A stretch of DNA of 64,000 bases. Source: JAEMQF01 sp963850525. Its GTDB lineage: Bacteria > Pseudomonadota > Gammaproteobacteria > Burkholderiales > Burkholderiaceae_C. Below the pieces are notes generated by a model. It searched no databases. It was not told the origin of the DNA and saw nothing but the letters and a program-made list of their open reading frames with translations. Below are positions 17,298 through 26,007 of this stretch, one piece after another. A program made the translations under genes and the position numbers. The first letter of the stretch is position 1. Each line of letters starts with the position of its first letter. The DNA lies in NCBI GenBank assembly GCA_963850525.1, contig CAWKLQ010000010.1, positions 62,001 through 126,000 of the forward strand, written 5' to 3'.

Positions 17298-18062
17298 ATG
17301 ACCACTTCGTTCCGATTCTTCACCTTTGCCGCCCCTTCGCGCTTCTACGCGTTGGCGGGCGCGCTGATCCCGTGGCTTTGGGGCTTGGCGCTCGCGCTGA
17401 CTGTGGCGGGTCTCTACATCGGCTTCTTCGTCGCGCCGACCGATGCGACGCAGGGCGACGCCTACCGCATCATCTTCATCCACGTGCCTGCGGCGTGGAT
17501 GTCGATGCTGCTCTACCTCGTGATGGCGGGCTGGGCGGCGATCGGCTGGGCGTTCAATGCGCGCCTGGCGTCGATGCTGGCGCGCGCCATCGCCCCCACC
17601 GGCGCGATGTTCACTTTCCTCGCGCTGTGGACCGGCTCGTTCTGGGGCAAGCCGACCTGGGGCACGTGGTGGGTCTGGGACGCGCGCCTCACGTCGGAAT
17701 TGATTCTGCTGTTCCTCTACCTCGGCTTCATCGCCCTCGTCGAAGCGATCGACGACGTGCGCCGCGCCGACCACGCCGGCGCGCTGCTGGCCCTGATCGG
17801 CGTCGTCAACGTGCCCATCATCTATTTCTCGGTGCGCTGGTGGAACACCTTGCACCAGGGGGCGACGATCAGCGCCACCGCAGCGCCGAAGATGGCGAGC
17901 ACCATGCTCACGGCGATGCTGTTGATGACGTTGGCGTTCTGGGCGTATGCATTTGCCGTCGTCTTCATGCGTGCGCGCGCCATCGTTCTGGAGCGTGAAA
18001 AACACACGGATTGGGCGCTTGATGCATGTCAAGCGCCGGGCCGGGTTCGGAGTGCATCATGA
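17298..18062 (+). CDS. ccmC: heme exporter protein CcmC
   Basis: A 254-residue protein with six transmembrane helices that loads heme onto CcmE in the periplasm. The tryptophan-rich WWD motif is present as WGTWWVWDARLTSE. The flanking periplasmic-loop histidines that hold heme are seen in IIFIHVPAAWM and WWNTLHQGATI. The start at 17298 follows directly after the REP-like palindrome. The last codons overlap ccmD (ATGA), indicating coupled translation. The C-terminus runs ~20 residues beyond the last helix. Confidence 0.95.
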   Translation: MTTSFRFFTFAAPSRFYALAGALIPWLWGLALALTVAGLYIGFFVAPTDATQGDAYRIIFIHVPAAWMSMLLYLVMAGWAAIGWAFNARLASMLARAIAPTGAMFTFLALWTGSFWGKPTWGTWWVWDARLTSELILLFLYLGFIALVEAIDDVRRADHAGALLALIGVVNVPIIYFSVRWWNTLHQGATISATAAPKMASTMLTAMLLMTLAFWAYAFAVVFMRARAIVLEREKHTDWALDACQAPGRVRSAS

Positions 18063-18229
18063 CGTGGAACAGTGCGGCGGAGTTTTTCGCGATGGGCGGT
18101 TACGGCCTGTATGTGTGGGGTTCGTACGGCGTCGCGCTCGTGGTCATGCTGATCGAACCGCGCCTGGCTGCGCAGCGCCATCGTCTGGCGCGCAGCGAGA
18201 TCGCCGACAGAACCGGAAAGGAGCATTGA
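18059..18229 (+). CDS. ccmD: heme exporter protein CcmD
   Basis: A 56-residue small membrane protein with one helix (YVWGSYGVALVVMLIEP) followed by a basic cytoplasmic tail, the usual CcmD form. In the family it bridges CcmC and CcmE and helps release holo-CcmE. The ATG overlaps the ccmC stop by 4 nt, and ccmE begins 1 nt after its stop. Confidence 0.92.
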   Translation: MTWNSAAEFFAMGGYGLYVWGSYGVALVVMLIEPRLAAQRHRLARSEIADRTGKEH

Positions 18230-18230
18230 G

Positions 18231-18692
18231 ATGAAACCGCGTCACAAGCGCATCGCGATCATCGTCGCGGGGTTGGGGTTGGTGGGGGGCGCCGCCGGTC
18301 TGGTGCTCAACGCATTCCAGAGCAACCTCGTGTTCTTTTATTCGCCCACGCAAGTCGCTGCGCAAGAAGCGCCTGTCGCCAAGACGTTTCGCCTGGGCGG
18401 CCTCGTCGAAGTGGGCAGCGTGAAGCGCGACGGCTTGAACGTCAGCTTCGTCGTCACCGACACCGTGAAGTCGACACCGGTGCGCTACCAGGGCATCTTG
18501 CCAGACCTGTTCAAGGAGGGCAAAGGCGTCGTCGCCCAGGGCCAATTGAAGGGCGGCATATTCGAGGCGCGTGAAGTCCTCGCCAAGCACGATGAGAACT
18601 ACATGCCGCCGGAGGCTGCGGCGGCGCTGGAGCGTGCTGCCAAGGTGAACCAGAAGGTCGGTTCGACGGTCGTTCAGGAGAGCAAACCATGA
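18231..18692 (+). CDS. ccmE: periplasmic heme chaperone CcmE
   Basis: 153 residues: an N-terminal membrane anchor (8-28) and an OB-fold periplasmic domain. The heme-binding His is His120 in LAKHDENYMPP, with the conserved Tyr four residues later. It takes heme from CcmC and passes it to CcmF/H. An AAAGGAG ribosome site precedes the ATG. The 3' end overlaps ccmF by 4 nt. Confidence 0.96.
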   Translation: MKPRHKRIAIIVAGLGLVGGAAGLVLNAFQSNLVFFYSPTQVAAQEAPVAKTFRLGGLVEVGSVKRDGLNVSFVVTDTVKSTPVRYQGILPDLFKEGKGVVAQGQLKGGIFEAREVLAKHDENYMPPEAAAALERAAKVNQKVGSTVVQESKP

Positions 18693-20674
18693 TCCCGGAA
18701 ATTGGCCACATTGCACTCTGGCTTGCGCTGGGGGTCTCGCTCGTATTGGGCGTGGTGCCGATGTGGGGCGCGCAGCGCGGCCGCGCCGACTGGATGGCGC
18801 TGGCGCGGCCTGCCACGACGCTGCTGTTCGTGCTCGTCGCATTTTCCTTCGCCTGCCTGATGGCGAGTTTCGTGCGCCACGACTTTTCGGTCCTCTACGT
18901 TGCGTCGAATTCGAACTCGGCGTTGCCGCTGCCTTACCGCGTCGCCGCAGTGTGGGGCGGCCACGAGGGCTCGCTGCTGCTGTGGGTGTTGATGCTTTGC
19001 GTGTGGATGCTCGCAGTGGCGCGCTTCAGCGCGCACCTGCCGATGGCGGTGCTGGCGCGCATCCTCGCCGTGATGGGCCTCGTGACGCTGGGCTTCCTGC
19101 TGTTCATGCTGCTCACCTCCAATCCGTTCGACAGGCTCTGGCCCGCCGCTCCCGACGGGCGCGATCTGAACCCGCTGCTGCAAGACCCGGGCATGGTGAT
19201 TCACCCGCCGCTGCTCTACATGGGCTACGTGGGCTTTTCAGTCGCCTTCGCGTTTGCCATCGCCGCGCTCATCGGCGGCAACCTCGACGCGACCTGGGCG
19301 CGCTGGACGCGCCCGTGGACGACGATCGCCTGGATGTTCCTGACGATCGGCATTGCGCTGGGAAGCTGGTGGGCTTACTACGAACTCGGCTGGGGCGGCT
19401 GGTGGTTCTGGGACCCGGTGGAAAACGCCTCCTTCATGCCTTGGTTGGTGGGCACCGCGTTGATCCACTCGCTGGCGGTGACGGAAAAGCGCGGCAGCTT
19501 CAAGTCGTGGACGGTGCTGCTCGCGATCATGGCGTTTTCGCTGTCGCTGCTGGGCACTTTCCTGGTGCGCTCCGGCGTGCTGTCGTCGGTGCACGCCTTC
19601 GCGACCGACCCCAAACGCGGCCTGTTCATCCTCGCCTTCCTCGTCATCACGATCGGCGCGTCGCTCGCGCTGTACGCCTGGCGTGCACCCCAGGTGGGCC
19701 TGGGCGCGCGCTTCGAGCCGATCTCGCGCGAAACCGCGCTGCTCGCGAACAACGTGCTGCTCATCGTCGCGGCGGCTGCGGTCCTGCTCGGCACGCTCTA
19801 CCCCTTGGCGCTTGACGCGCTGGACATGGGCAAGATTTCGGTCGGGCCGCCTTACTTCGACAGCGTCTTCATGCCGCTCATGGCGCCGGCGATTTTCCTG
19901 ATGGGCGTCGGCCCGATGGCGCGCTGGAAAAGCGCCGAACTGCCCGGCATCGCGCGGCGCCTGCGCTGGGCGCTGGGCGTGGCGGTGGTCGCTGCGGTAG
20001 GCAGTGCCTGGCTTGCCGGCGGCGTGACGCTGGTGGGAACGTTCGGTCTGTTGATGGCGTTCTGGGTTGTTGCCGCCCTGGCCACCCATTTGCACGAGCT
20101 CGTCATGCCGTTAGGCGCGAAGCTCGCCGACGTGCCGCACCGCCTCACGCTGATCCCGCGCGCCACCTACGGCATGATGCTCGCGCACCTGGGCGTGGCG
20201 GTGTTTTGTTTTGGCGTCGCGATGGTCAAGTCCTACGAGGTCGAACGCGACGTGAAGATGGCGCCCGGCGACAGCACCACGATGCGCGGCTACACCTTCA
20301 CGTTCCGCGGTGCGCACGAGGTGCAAGGCCCCAACTATGTGGCGATGCGAGGCGTGATCGAGGTCACCCACGACGGCCGCCTGGTCAACGAATTGCACCC
20401 CGAGAAGCGCCTGTACCGCGTGCAGCAGAACACGATGACGGAAGCGGCCATCGACACCGGCTTCACGCGCGACCTGTACGTTGCGCTCGGCGAGGGCATC
20501 GACGACGGCAAGTCCTGGATCGTGCGCATCTACCTCAAGCCCTTCATCGACTGGATCTGGGGCGGCGCCTTCATGATGGCGATGGGTGGCCTGCTCGCGG
20601 CGACGGACCGTCGTTACCGCGCGAAAAAGCGAAGCGAGGAAACACTGCCCGCGAACCTGGGAGCCGCCACGTGA
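18689..20674 (+). CDS. ccmF: heme lyase CcmF
   Basis: A 661-residue polytopic membrane protein, the catalytic heme lyase that forms thioether bonds on apocytochromes. It has the WWD signature as WGGWWFWDPVENASFMPWL plus conserved histidines (GGHEGSLL, IHPPLLYMGY, LIHSLAV). The length matches the family. The start overlaps ccmE and the end overlaps ccmG (GTGA). Confidence 0.97.
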   Translation: MIPEIGHIALWLALGVSLVLGVVPMWGAQRGRADWMALARPATTLLFVLVAFSFACLMASFVRHDFSVLYVASNSNSALPLPYRVAAVWGGHEGSLLLWVLMLCVWMLAVARFSAHLPMAVLARILAVMGLVTLGFLLFMLLTSNPFDRLWPAAPDGRDLNPLLQDPGMVIHPPLLYMGYVGFSVAFAFAIAALIGGNLDATWARWTRPWTTIAWMFLTIGIALGSWWAYYELGWGGWWFWDPVENASFMPWLVGTALIHSLAVTEKRGSFKSWTVLLAIMAFSLSLLGTFLVRSGVLSSVHAFATDPKRGLFILAFLVITIGASLALYAWRAPQVGLGARFEPISRETALLANNVLLIVAAAAVLLGTLYPLALDALDMGKISVGPPYFDSVFMPLMAPAIFLMGVGPMARWKSAELPGIARRLRWALGVAVVAAVGSAWLAGGVTLVGTFGLLMAFWVVAALATHLHELVMPLGAKLADVPHRLTLIPRATYGMMLAHLGVAVFCFGVAMVKSYEVERDVKMAPGDSTTMRGYTFTFRGAHEVQGPNYVAMRGVIEVTHDGRLVNELHPEKRLYRVQQNTMTEAAIDTGFTRDLYVALGEGIDDGKSWIVRIYLKPFIDWIWGGAFMMAMGGLLAATDRRYRAKKRSEETLPANLGAAT

Positions 20675-21201
20675 AGAGCTTGCGCTTCCTGATTCCTCTG
20701 GGCCTGTTCATCGTGCTCGTGGGTTTTCTCGCGGTCGGCCTGAAACTCGACCCGCGCGAAGTGCCTTCGCCACTGATCGGCAAGCCCGCGCCGAAATTTG
20801 CGCTGCCGCTGCTCGCCAATGCGAACCAGACACTGCGCCGCGAAGACCTTCTGGGCAAGGTCTGGATCCTCAACGTCTGGGCGTCGTGGTGCGCGGCGTG
20901 CCGCGACGAACACCCCCTGCTTGTCGAGTATTCGCGCACCAAACGCGTGCCGATCTACGGCCTGAACTACAAGGACACGCGCGAAGCCGGCCAGCAGTGG
21001 CTGGCGCGTTTTGGCAACCCCTACGACGCTTCGCTGTTCGACCAGGACGGGCGCGTCGGCATCGACTGGGGCGTGTACGGCGTTCCGGAAACCTTTGTCG
21101 TCGACCGCGAGGGAATGATCCGCTTCAAGCACATCGGTGCGCTGACGCCGGCGATCGTTCGCGAGCGAATCGAACCGCTGCTGAGGCAGCTCAATGGCTA
21201 A
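20671..21201 (+). CDS. ccmG: thiol:disulfide interchange protein CcmG (DsbE)
   Basis: 176 residues: an N-terminal anchor (~5-24) and a thioredoxin fold with the redox motif WCAAC (Cys74, Cys77), and the cis-Pro region GVPETFVVD. It keeps the CXXCH cysteines of apocytochromes reduced together with CcmH. The GTG start at 20671 overlaps the ccmF stop. A longer open frame in the same phase extends into ccmF but is not homologous. Confidence 0.94.
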   Translation: MKSLRFLIPLGLFIVLVGFLAVGLKLDPREVPSPLIGKPAPKFALPLLANANQTLRREDLLGKVWILNVWASWCAACRDEHPLLVEYSRTKRVPIYGLNYKDTREAGQQWLARFGNPYDASLFDQDGRVGIDWGVYGVPETFVVDREGMIRFKHIGALTPAIVRERIEPLLRQLNG

Positions 21202-21646
21202 GCGTTGGCTCGCGCTGCTGGGCCTGGCCGTCGTGCTCTCGGGCGCGCTGGCGAAAGAAGCGCCGCTCGCCGCGGCCGACCCGGCAATTGAAAAGCGCAT
21301 GTTGAGCCTGGCCGCCGAACTGCGCTGCCTGGTCTGCCAGAACCAGACGATTGCCGATTCGAACGCACCACTCGCCGAAGACTTGCGCCGTCAGGTGCGC
21401 GAAATGATTGCGCGCGGCGACTCCGACAAACAAATCATCGAGTTCATGACGCAGCGCTACGGCGACTTCGTGTTGTACCGCCCGCCGCTGAAGGGAACGA
21501 CGGCGGCGCTCTGGTTCGGCCCGTTCGCGCTGCTGCTGGGCGGGTTGACGATTTTCATCGTCGTGTTGCGGCGGCGCAGCCGTTTCGCCGCAGATCGGTT
21601 CGAGCCGGACCAGATCGAAGACGAGACGCCCGTCGCAAGGCCTTGA
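21194..21646 (+). CDS. ccmH: cytochrome c maturation protein CcmH
   Basis: 150 residues with a signal peptide, a periplasmic domain bearing the LRCLVCQNQ motif (Cys45, Cys48) and one C-terminal membrane helix (~105-125). It reduces or hands over apocytochrome thiols to CcmF. It overlaps ccmG by 8 nt. This is the short CcmH form; the TPR function is in the separate CcmI next door. Confidence 0.96.
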   Translation: MAKRWLALLGLAVVLSGALAKEAPLAAADPAIEKRMLSLAAELRCLVCQNQTIADSNAPLAEDLRRQVREMIARGDSDKQIIEFMTQRYGDFVLYRPPLKGTTAALWFGPFALLLGGLTIFIVVLRRRSRFAADRFEPDQIEDETPVARP

Positions 21647-21700
21647 GGCCTGCGCTCAGCCCCAGCGCCGCCTGTTGAATCGCTCACCCCGCGAAAGCCC

Positions 21701-22987
21701 ATGCAAGCATCGATCGAATCCCTGAAATCGCAACTCCTGCAGCTCAAGCAGTTGCACGAATCCGGCGCGTTACCGCAAGCCGAGTATCAAAGCAGCAAAG
21801 CGGGCCTGGAGCGCCGCCTCGTCGACCTGGTGCTGGCGGCGACTGCCGGCGCGCCCGCAGCGCCCGCGCAGGCGGTGGTGCAAGCGTCGGCGGCAGGCGC
21901 AACGCCTGCGTCGACGGCTGCGCAAGCTGCTGCGCCTGCACTGACGCGGCGCACGCTTGGTGCGCTCGGGGCATTCATCCTGGTGGTGGCCGCCGGCGGC
22001 TACGCGCTGACCGGTTCCCCGTCGTTGTTCGTCGCCTCCAGCCCACCTGCCGTGGCAGGCGCGGCTTCGCACGACGGCGCAGCCGCCCCGCACGCCGTCA
22101 GCTCCGACCAAATCGCCGAGATGACGCAGCGCCTCGCGGCGCGCCTGAAGGAGCAGCCGCAAGATCCGCAAGGCTGGGCCATGCTGGGCCGCTCGTACTC
22201 GGTGCTCGGCCGAAACGACGACGCGGTGCAAGCCTATGCCACGGCCATCGCGCAACAGGGCGACGATGCGGCACTGCTCGCCGACTACGCCGACGCGCTG
22301 GCGGTGAAGAACAACCGCGTGCTCGCCGGCGAGCCGATGAAGTGGGTGCGCCGTGCGCTCGAAGTCGACCCGAAGAACGTCAAGGCGCTGGCGCTGGCCG
22401 GCACCGACGCGTTCGACCGCAAAGATTTCGCCGGCGCCGTGAAGCTGTGGGAGCAACTGCTCAACCACGGACCGAACGACGCCGGGTTCGTCGAGCAGGT
22501 CAAGAGCAGCATCGCCGAGGCGCGCGAACGGGGCGGGATTGCCGGCGCAGCGCCGCGCGCCGCTGCGCCCGCCGCGCCGGCTGCGCCGTCGGCGAATGCC
22601 AACGCCGTCGCGCCTAAGCAGGCGGCTGGCCTGTTGGACGGAGCCGGCGTCAGCGGCACGGTGCGCCTGAGCGCAGCGCTGGCGGCAAAAGCCAGTCCCG
22701 ACGACACCGTGTTCATCTTCGCGCGCGCCGCCGAGGGCTCGCGCATGCCATTGGCCGTGCTGCGCAAACGCGTGCGCGACTTGCCGGCGACGTTCACGCT
22801 CGACGACAGCTTGGCGATGTCGCCCGCGGCCAAGATCTCGGGGGCGCCGCAAGTCGTCGTCGGCGCGCGCATCAGCAAGAGCGGGCAGGCGATGTCCACA
22901 CCCGGAGACTTGACTGGCCAGATCGGGCCCGTGGCGCTGGGCAGCCGCAGCCTCACGCTGGAAATCGACTCCGAAGTGAAGCCTTGA
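21701..22987 (+). CDS. ccmI: cytochrome c biogenesis protein CcmI (TPR)
   Basis: 428 residues. An N-terminal helical segment (1-45) is followed by an Ala-rich linker, a single clear membrane helix (~88-105), then TPR motifs (QPQDPQGWAMLGRSYSVLGRNDDAVQAYATAI and following) that hold apocytochrome C-termini, and a C-terminal beta-rich domain (~315-428) typical of long CcmI. Standard CcmI has two N-terminal helices; here the first looks replaced by a soluble coiled segment. It completes the ccm set. Confidence 0.9.
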   Translation: MQASIESLKSQLLQLKQLHESGALPQAEYQSSKAGLERRLVDLVLAATAGAPAAPAQAVVQASAAGATPASTAAQAAAPALTRRTLGALGAFILVVAAGGYALTGSPSLFVASSPPAVAGAASHDGAAAPHAVSSDQIAEMTQRLAARLKEQPQDPQGWAMLGRSYSVLGRNDDAVQAYATAIAQQGDDAALLADYADALAVKNNRVLAGEPMKWVRRALEVDPKNVKALALAGTDAFDRKDFAGAVKLWEQLLNHGPNDAGFVEQVKSSIAEARERGGIAGAAPRAAAPAAPAAPSANANAVAPKQAAGLLDGAGVSGTVRLSAALAAKASPDDTVFIFARAAEGSRMPLAVLRKRVRDLPATFTLDDSLAMSPAAKISGAPQVVVGARISKSGQAMSTPGDLTGQIGPVALGSRSLTLEIDSEVKP

Positions 22988-23020
22988 GTTCGGGCCGCGC
23001 TTGAGGGGGCAATCCAGAGC

Positions 23021-24313
23021 ATGGATTACCTCTACCTGTACCTTGCCGTCATCGCCGTGGCGATGGTGCTCTACGTGCGCCGGCAGCGCCGCATTCACGC
23101 CATGCACGCCGCAGAACTTGCGACTTCCGTCGAGGGCGGCATGGCCGAGCCGCCGTCGCTGCACCCGGTCATCAACAACGTGCGCTGCATCGGCTCGGGA
23201 GCGTGCGTCAAGGTCTGCCCGGAAGACGCGCTGGGCATCGTCAAAGGCAAGGCGGTGCTCGTCAACGCGGCAGCGTGCATCGGCCACGGCGCGTGTCGCC
23301 TGGCGTGCCCGGTGGACGCGATCACCCTGGTGTTCGGCACCGAGAAGCGCGGCATCGACATCCCCGAGGTGAACCCGGAATTCGAGACCAATGTGCGCGG
23401 CATCTTCATCGCTGGCGAGCTGGGTGGCATGGGTTTGATCCGCAAGGCCGCGGAGCAGGGCAAACAGGCGATCGAGACGATTCGCAAGCGCAAGAGCGAC
23501 GCCAAGGCCGACTTCGACGTCGTGATCGTCGGCGCCGGACCCGCCGGATTTTCCGCCGGGTTGTCGTCGATCCAGCACAAGCTTCGCTACAAGCTGATCG
23601 AGCAGGAAGACTCGCTCGGCGGCGCCGTTTACCACTACCCGCGCCAGAAGATCGCGATGACGGCGCCGGTGACGCTGGCGCTGATCGGCAAGGTCAAGTT
23701 CGGTGAGGTGCAGAAAGAAACGCTGCTGGAATTCTGGAACGGTGCGATGAAGAAGACCGGCCTGAAGATCGCATTTCGCGAGTGCATGGAGGGCATCTCG
23801 CAGTCCGGCGGCGGCTTCGTCGTCAAGACCAACCGGGCTGAGTACCGCGCCGCGACCGTGCTGCTCACGATGGGCCGGCGCGGCACACCCCGCAAGCTAG
23901 ACGTTCCGGGCGAAGAATCGGCCAAGGTCGTGTACCGCTTGATCGACCCGTCGCAGTATGCAAAACAGGCGGTGCTCGTCGTCGGTGGCGGCGACAGCGC
24001 GCTGGAGGCGGCGATCACGATCTCCCAGCAGCCCGGCACCGACGTCACGATCTCCTACCGCAGCGAAGCGTTCTCGCGCGTCAAGCAGAAGAATCGAACC
24101 GACCTGGAGGCGCAGCAGAAGGCGGGTCGGCTGCGCGTGTTGCTGAAGTCCACGGTGAAGCAGATTCACGAGACCGAAGTCGAAGTCGAACGGGAGGGCG
24201 CTGTGAAGCGCTATCGCAACGACGTCGTCATCGTCTGCGCCGGTGGCCTCTTGCCCACGCCGCTGCTGCAAAAGGCAGGGATTCGCTTCGACACCAAGTT
24301 CGGCAAAGCCTGA
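23021..24313 (+). CDS. membrane-anchored Fe-S/FAD pyridine-nucleotide oxidoreductase
   Basis: 430 residues: a membrane helix (3-19), a double ferredoxin-like domain (~50-105), then an FAD/NAD(P)-binding fold of the thioredoxin-reductase type with VIVGAGPAGFSAG (~168-180) and a second dinucleotide motif VLVVGGGDSALEA (~319). The two ferredoxin motifs read CIGSGACVKVCP and CIGHGACRLACP, so each lacks the second Cys of CxxCxxCxxxCP (Ser and His stand there). No CxxC disulfide of true thioredoxin reductases is seen. It lies 33 bp after ccmI on the same strand, so it probably belongs to the cytochrome block, moving electrons between NAD(P)H and the membrane system (inference). Confidence 0.82.
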   Translation: MDYLYLYLAVIAVAMVLYVRRQRRIHAMHAAELATSVEGGMAEPPSLHPVINNVRCIGSGACVKVCPEDALGIVKGKAVLVNAAACIGHGACRLACPVDAITLVFGTEKRGIDIPEVNPEFETNVRGIFIAGELGGMGLIRKAAEQGKQAIETIRKRKSDAKADFDVVIVGAGPAGFSAGLSSIQHKLRYKLIEQEDSLGGAVYHYPRQKIAMTAPVTLALIGKVKFGEVQKETLLEFWNGAMKKTGLKIAFRECMEGISQSGGGFVVKTNRAEYRAATVLLTMGRRGTPRKLDVPGEESAKVVYRLIDPSQYAKQAVLVVGGGDSALEAAITISQQPGTDVTISYRSEAFSRVKQKNRTDLEAQQKAGRLRVLLKSTVKQIHETEVEVEREGAVKRYRNDVVIVCAGGLLPTPLLQKAGIRFDTKFGKA

Positions 24314-24349
24314 GCCGGACGAGCAGCGCGACTGCTCTCGAGCCGCGCC

Positions 24350-24455
24350 GTCATCCCGGCGAACGCCGGGATCCACCGTTGAGGTGCCGCCGAAAACGGA
24401 TCCCGGCGTTCGCCGGGATGACAACTGCTTGGATCCCGGCGTTTGCCGAGATGAC
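24350..24455. repeat. cluster of three REP-like palindromes
   Basis: Three 25-bp copies of the GGATCCCGGCGTTCGCCGGGATGAC unit: 24350-24374 (inverted), 24398-24422 (direct) and 24431-24455 (direct, two changes). They fill the space between two convergent genes, a usual REP location, and may act as transcription terminators. A fourth copy lies between ccmB and ccmC. Confidence 0.9.
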
Positions 24456-24464
24456 AGGGGGTGC

Positions 24465-25778
24465 TCAGTACGCCGCTGCCGCGGCAGACTTGCCGCGCCC
24501 GAGGTCGCGCAGCGGCAGGGGACGCGGCATCGCCGCGCGCCGCCGGATCTGGCGTTGTTCACCCTGGGAGACGGCGTCGGACACGCATTCGGGTTCGAGG
24601 TCGAGCAGGCCGTGCACGGTGCTCGCGACGAATTCGATCGCATCGCTCGTGGGCCGCCAGCGCGTCAGCTGCTGCGCTGCGGCGGCCGCAAGTTCCGCGC
24701 TGACCGCATCGATTAGCGCGAGCGGGCCGCAATCCTGCGGAGCCAGCCAGCGCACCAGGCCCAACTCGGCAAGGCGTTGCGCGCGCGCCGTCTGCTCGGG
24801 CGCTGCGGCCGCGCCGGGCACCACGATGGCGCGGCGGCGCAGCGACAGCACTTCACACATCTTGCGATAGCCGCCGTGCGTCACCACCACGTCGGCGGCG
24901 GCCATCAGCGACATCGTGTCGCGGCTGTCATGCTGCAGGCTGACCTGCGGCATGCTGTGGATGGCGCACGCGGCGGCCAGGCGCTCAGATTCGCGCATGT
25001 CGGCGCCGCACACAATGTGGCAACGCGGCCGCGCCTGTGGCGCCACGCTGCGCAGGCCACACACGAAGTCGGCGATCAGTGACTCGCCGTCCGGCCCTGG
25101 CCCGGGGGTGACGAGCACCAAGGCGCCTTTGTCGGGCACGCCGAGCGCCCGCCGCAAGCGGCCTTCCGGCGAACGCCCCGGTTCGGGAACCACATAGCCG
25201 CAGTACGCGAGCTTCGCCGCGGCCGCTGCGGGCATCGTGTACTCGCGCTCCAGGTCGAAGACATCCTTGTCGCCGCACACCAGCACCTTGCTGTAGTTGC
25301 GCGCGATCGCCTCGAAGTAGCCGCGCTCGCGCCATACCCGCGTGGTGTGCTGCGGGCAGCCGATCACGTCGCGCAGCAGCAGGACCCACTGCGGCCCGAC
25401 CTGCACCGGCCAGGGGGTGGCGATGATTCGCGCGAGCTCGTCGTACTGGCCGAACGGCAAGCCATCGACGACGATCAGGTCCGGGTTGAACTCGGCAATC
25501 GCACGGGCGATGATTTGCGCGCGAGCGTTCAAGAGCGTGCCGAGCGACGGGCACTGCGCATCTTCGGCATAACGGCCGTTTCGCGGCGCGCCGAACTTGG
25601 GCAGTGTGACGCTGGTGGTGCCGGGGTTGTCGCGCGCCCTGGGATGAACCGGCGCGTCGCTGACGATTCGCAGCTCCAGCCGGCCGGGAATTTGCAGGAG
25701 GCACAACGCGAGCGAGCGAATGCTGTCGAGGTCAGCCGTGCCGAGGCTGACGCTGGCATAAATGAGAACTCGTTTCAT
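24465..25778 (-). CDS. glycosyltransferase-like protein (MurG/GT28-type C-terminal half)
   Basis: A 437-residue soluble protein. The C-terminal half has the nucleotide-sugar transferase pattern VVTHGGYRKMCEVLSLRRRAIVVPG followed by EQTARAQRLAELG, as in GT28/GT1 enzymes; the N-terminal half has ISVD-like strands LIVVDGLPFGQYDE. The acceptor and sugar are unknown. The ATG at 25778 is preceded by GGAAAGAG and starts MKRVLIYASVSLG, a usual opening of this fold; the frame is open further upstream but is not conserved-looking. It stands alone, with the two-component system transcribed away from it. Confidence 0.72.
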   Translation of the reverse strand: MKRVLIYASVSLGTADLDSIRSLALCLLQIPGRLELRIVSDAPVHPRARDNPGTTSVTLPKFGAPRNGRYAEDAQCPSLGTLLNARAQIIARAIAEFNPDLIVVDGLPFGQYDELARIIATPWPVQVGPQWVLLLRDVIGCPQHTTRVWRERGYFEAIARNYSKVLVCGDKDVFDLEREYTMPAAAAAKLAYCGYVVPEPGRSPEGRLRRALGVPDKGALVLVTPGPGPDGESLIADFVCGLRSVAPQARPRCHIVCGADMRESERLAAACAIHSMPQVSLQHDSRDTMSLMAAADVVVTHGGYRKMCEVLSLRRRAIVVPGAAAAPEQTARAQRLAELGLVRWLAPQDCGPLALIDAVSAELAAAAAQQLTRWRPTSDAIEFVASTVHGLLDLEPECVSDAVSQGEQRQIRRRAAMPRPLPLRDLGRGKSAAAAAY

Positions 25779-26007
25779 CGCGCTCTTTCCGAGTGAACGC
25801 ACCGAGTCTGAAAGACCACGGACCCGCATGTCACCGGGGCGTCGCCCCCAAAACCGCGCGAACTCCCACGTTTGAAGGGGTGGGAGAATCCGCTGCCACG
25901 ACCCCCTGCAACGTGACGAACGCACGGAGTCGGGGGGTATTGGCGCGAATCTGTCGCGTGCCTTCCACGCCGGATGTTAAGTTTCGCGGCGCCACTGGAG
26001 ACGAACG

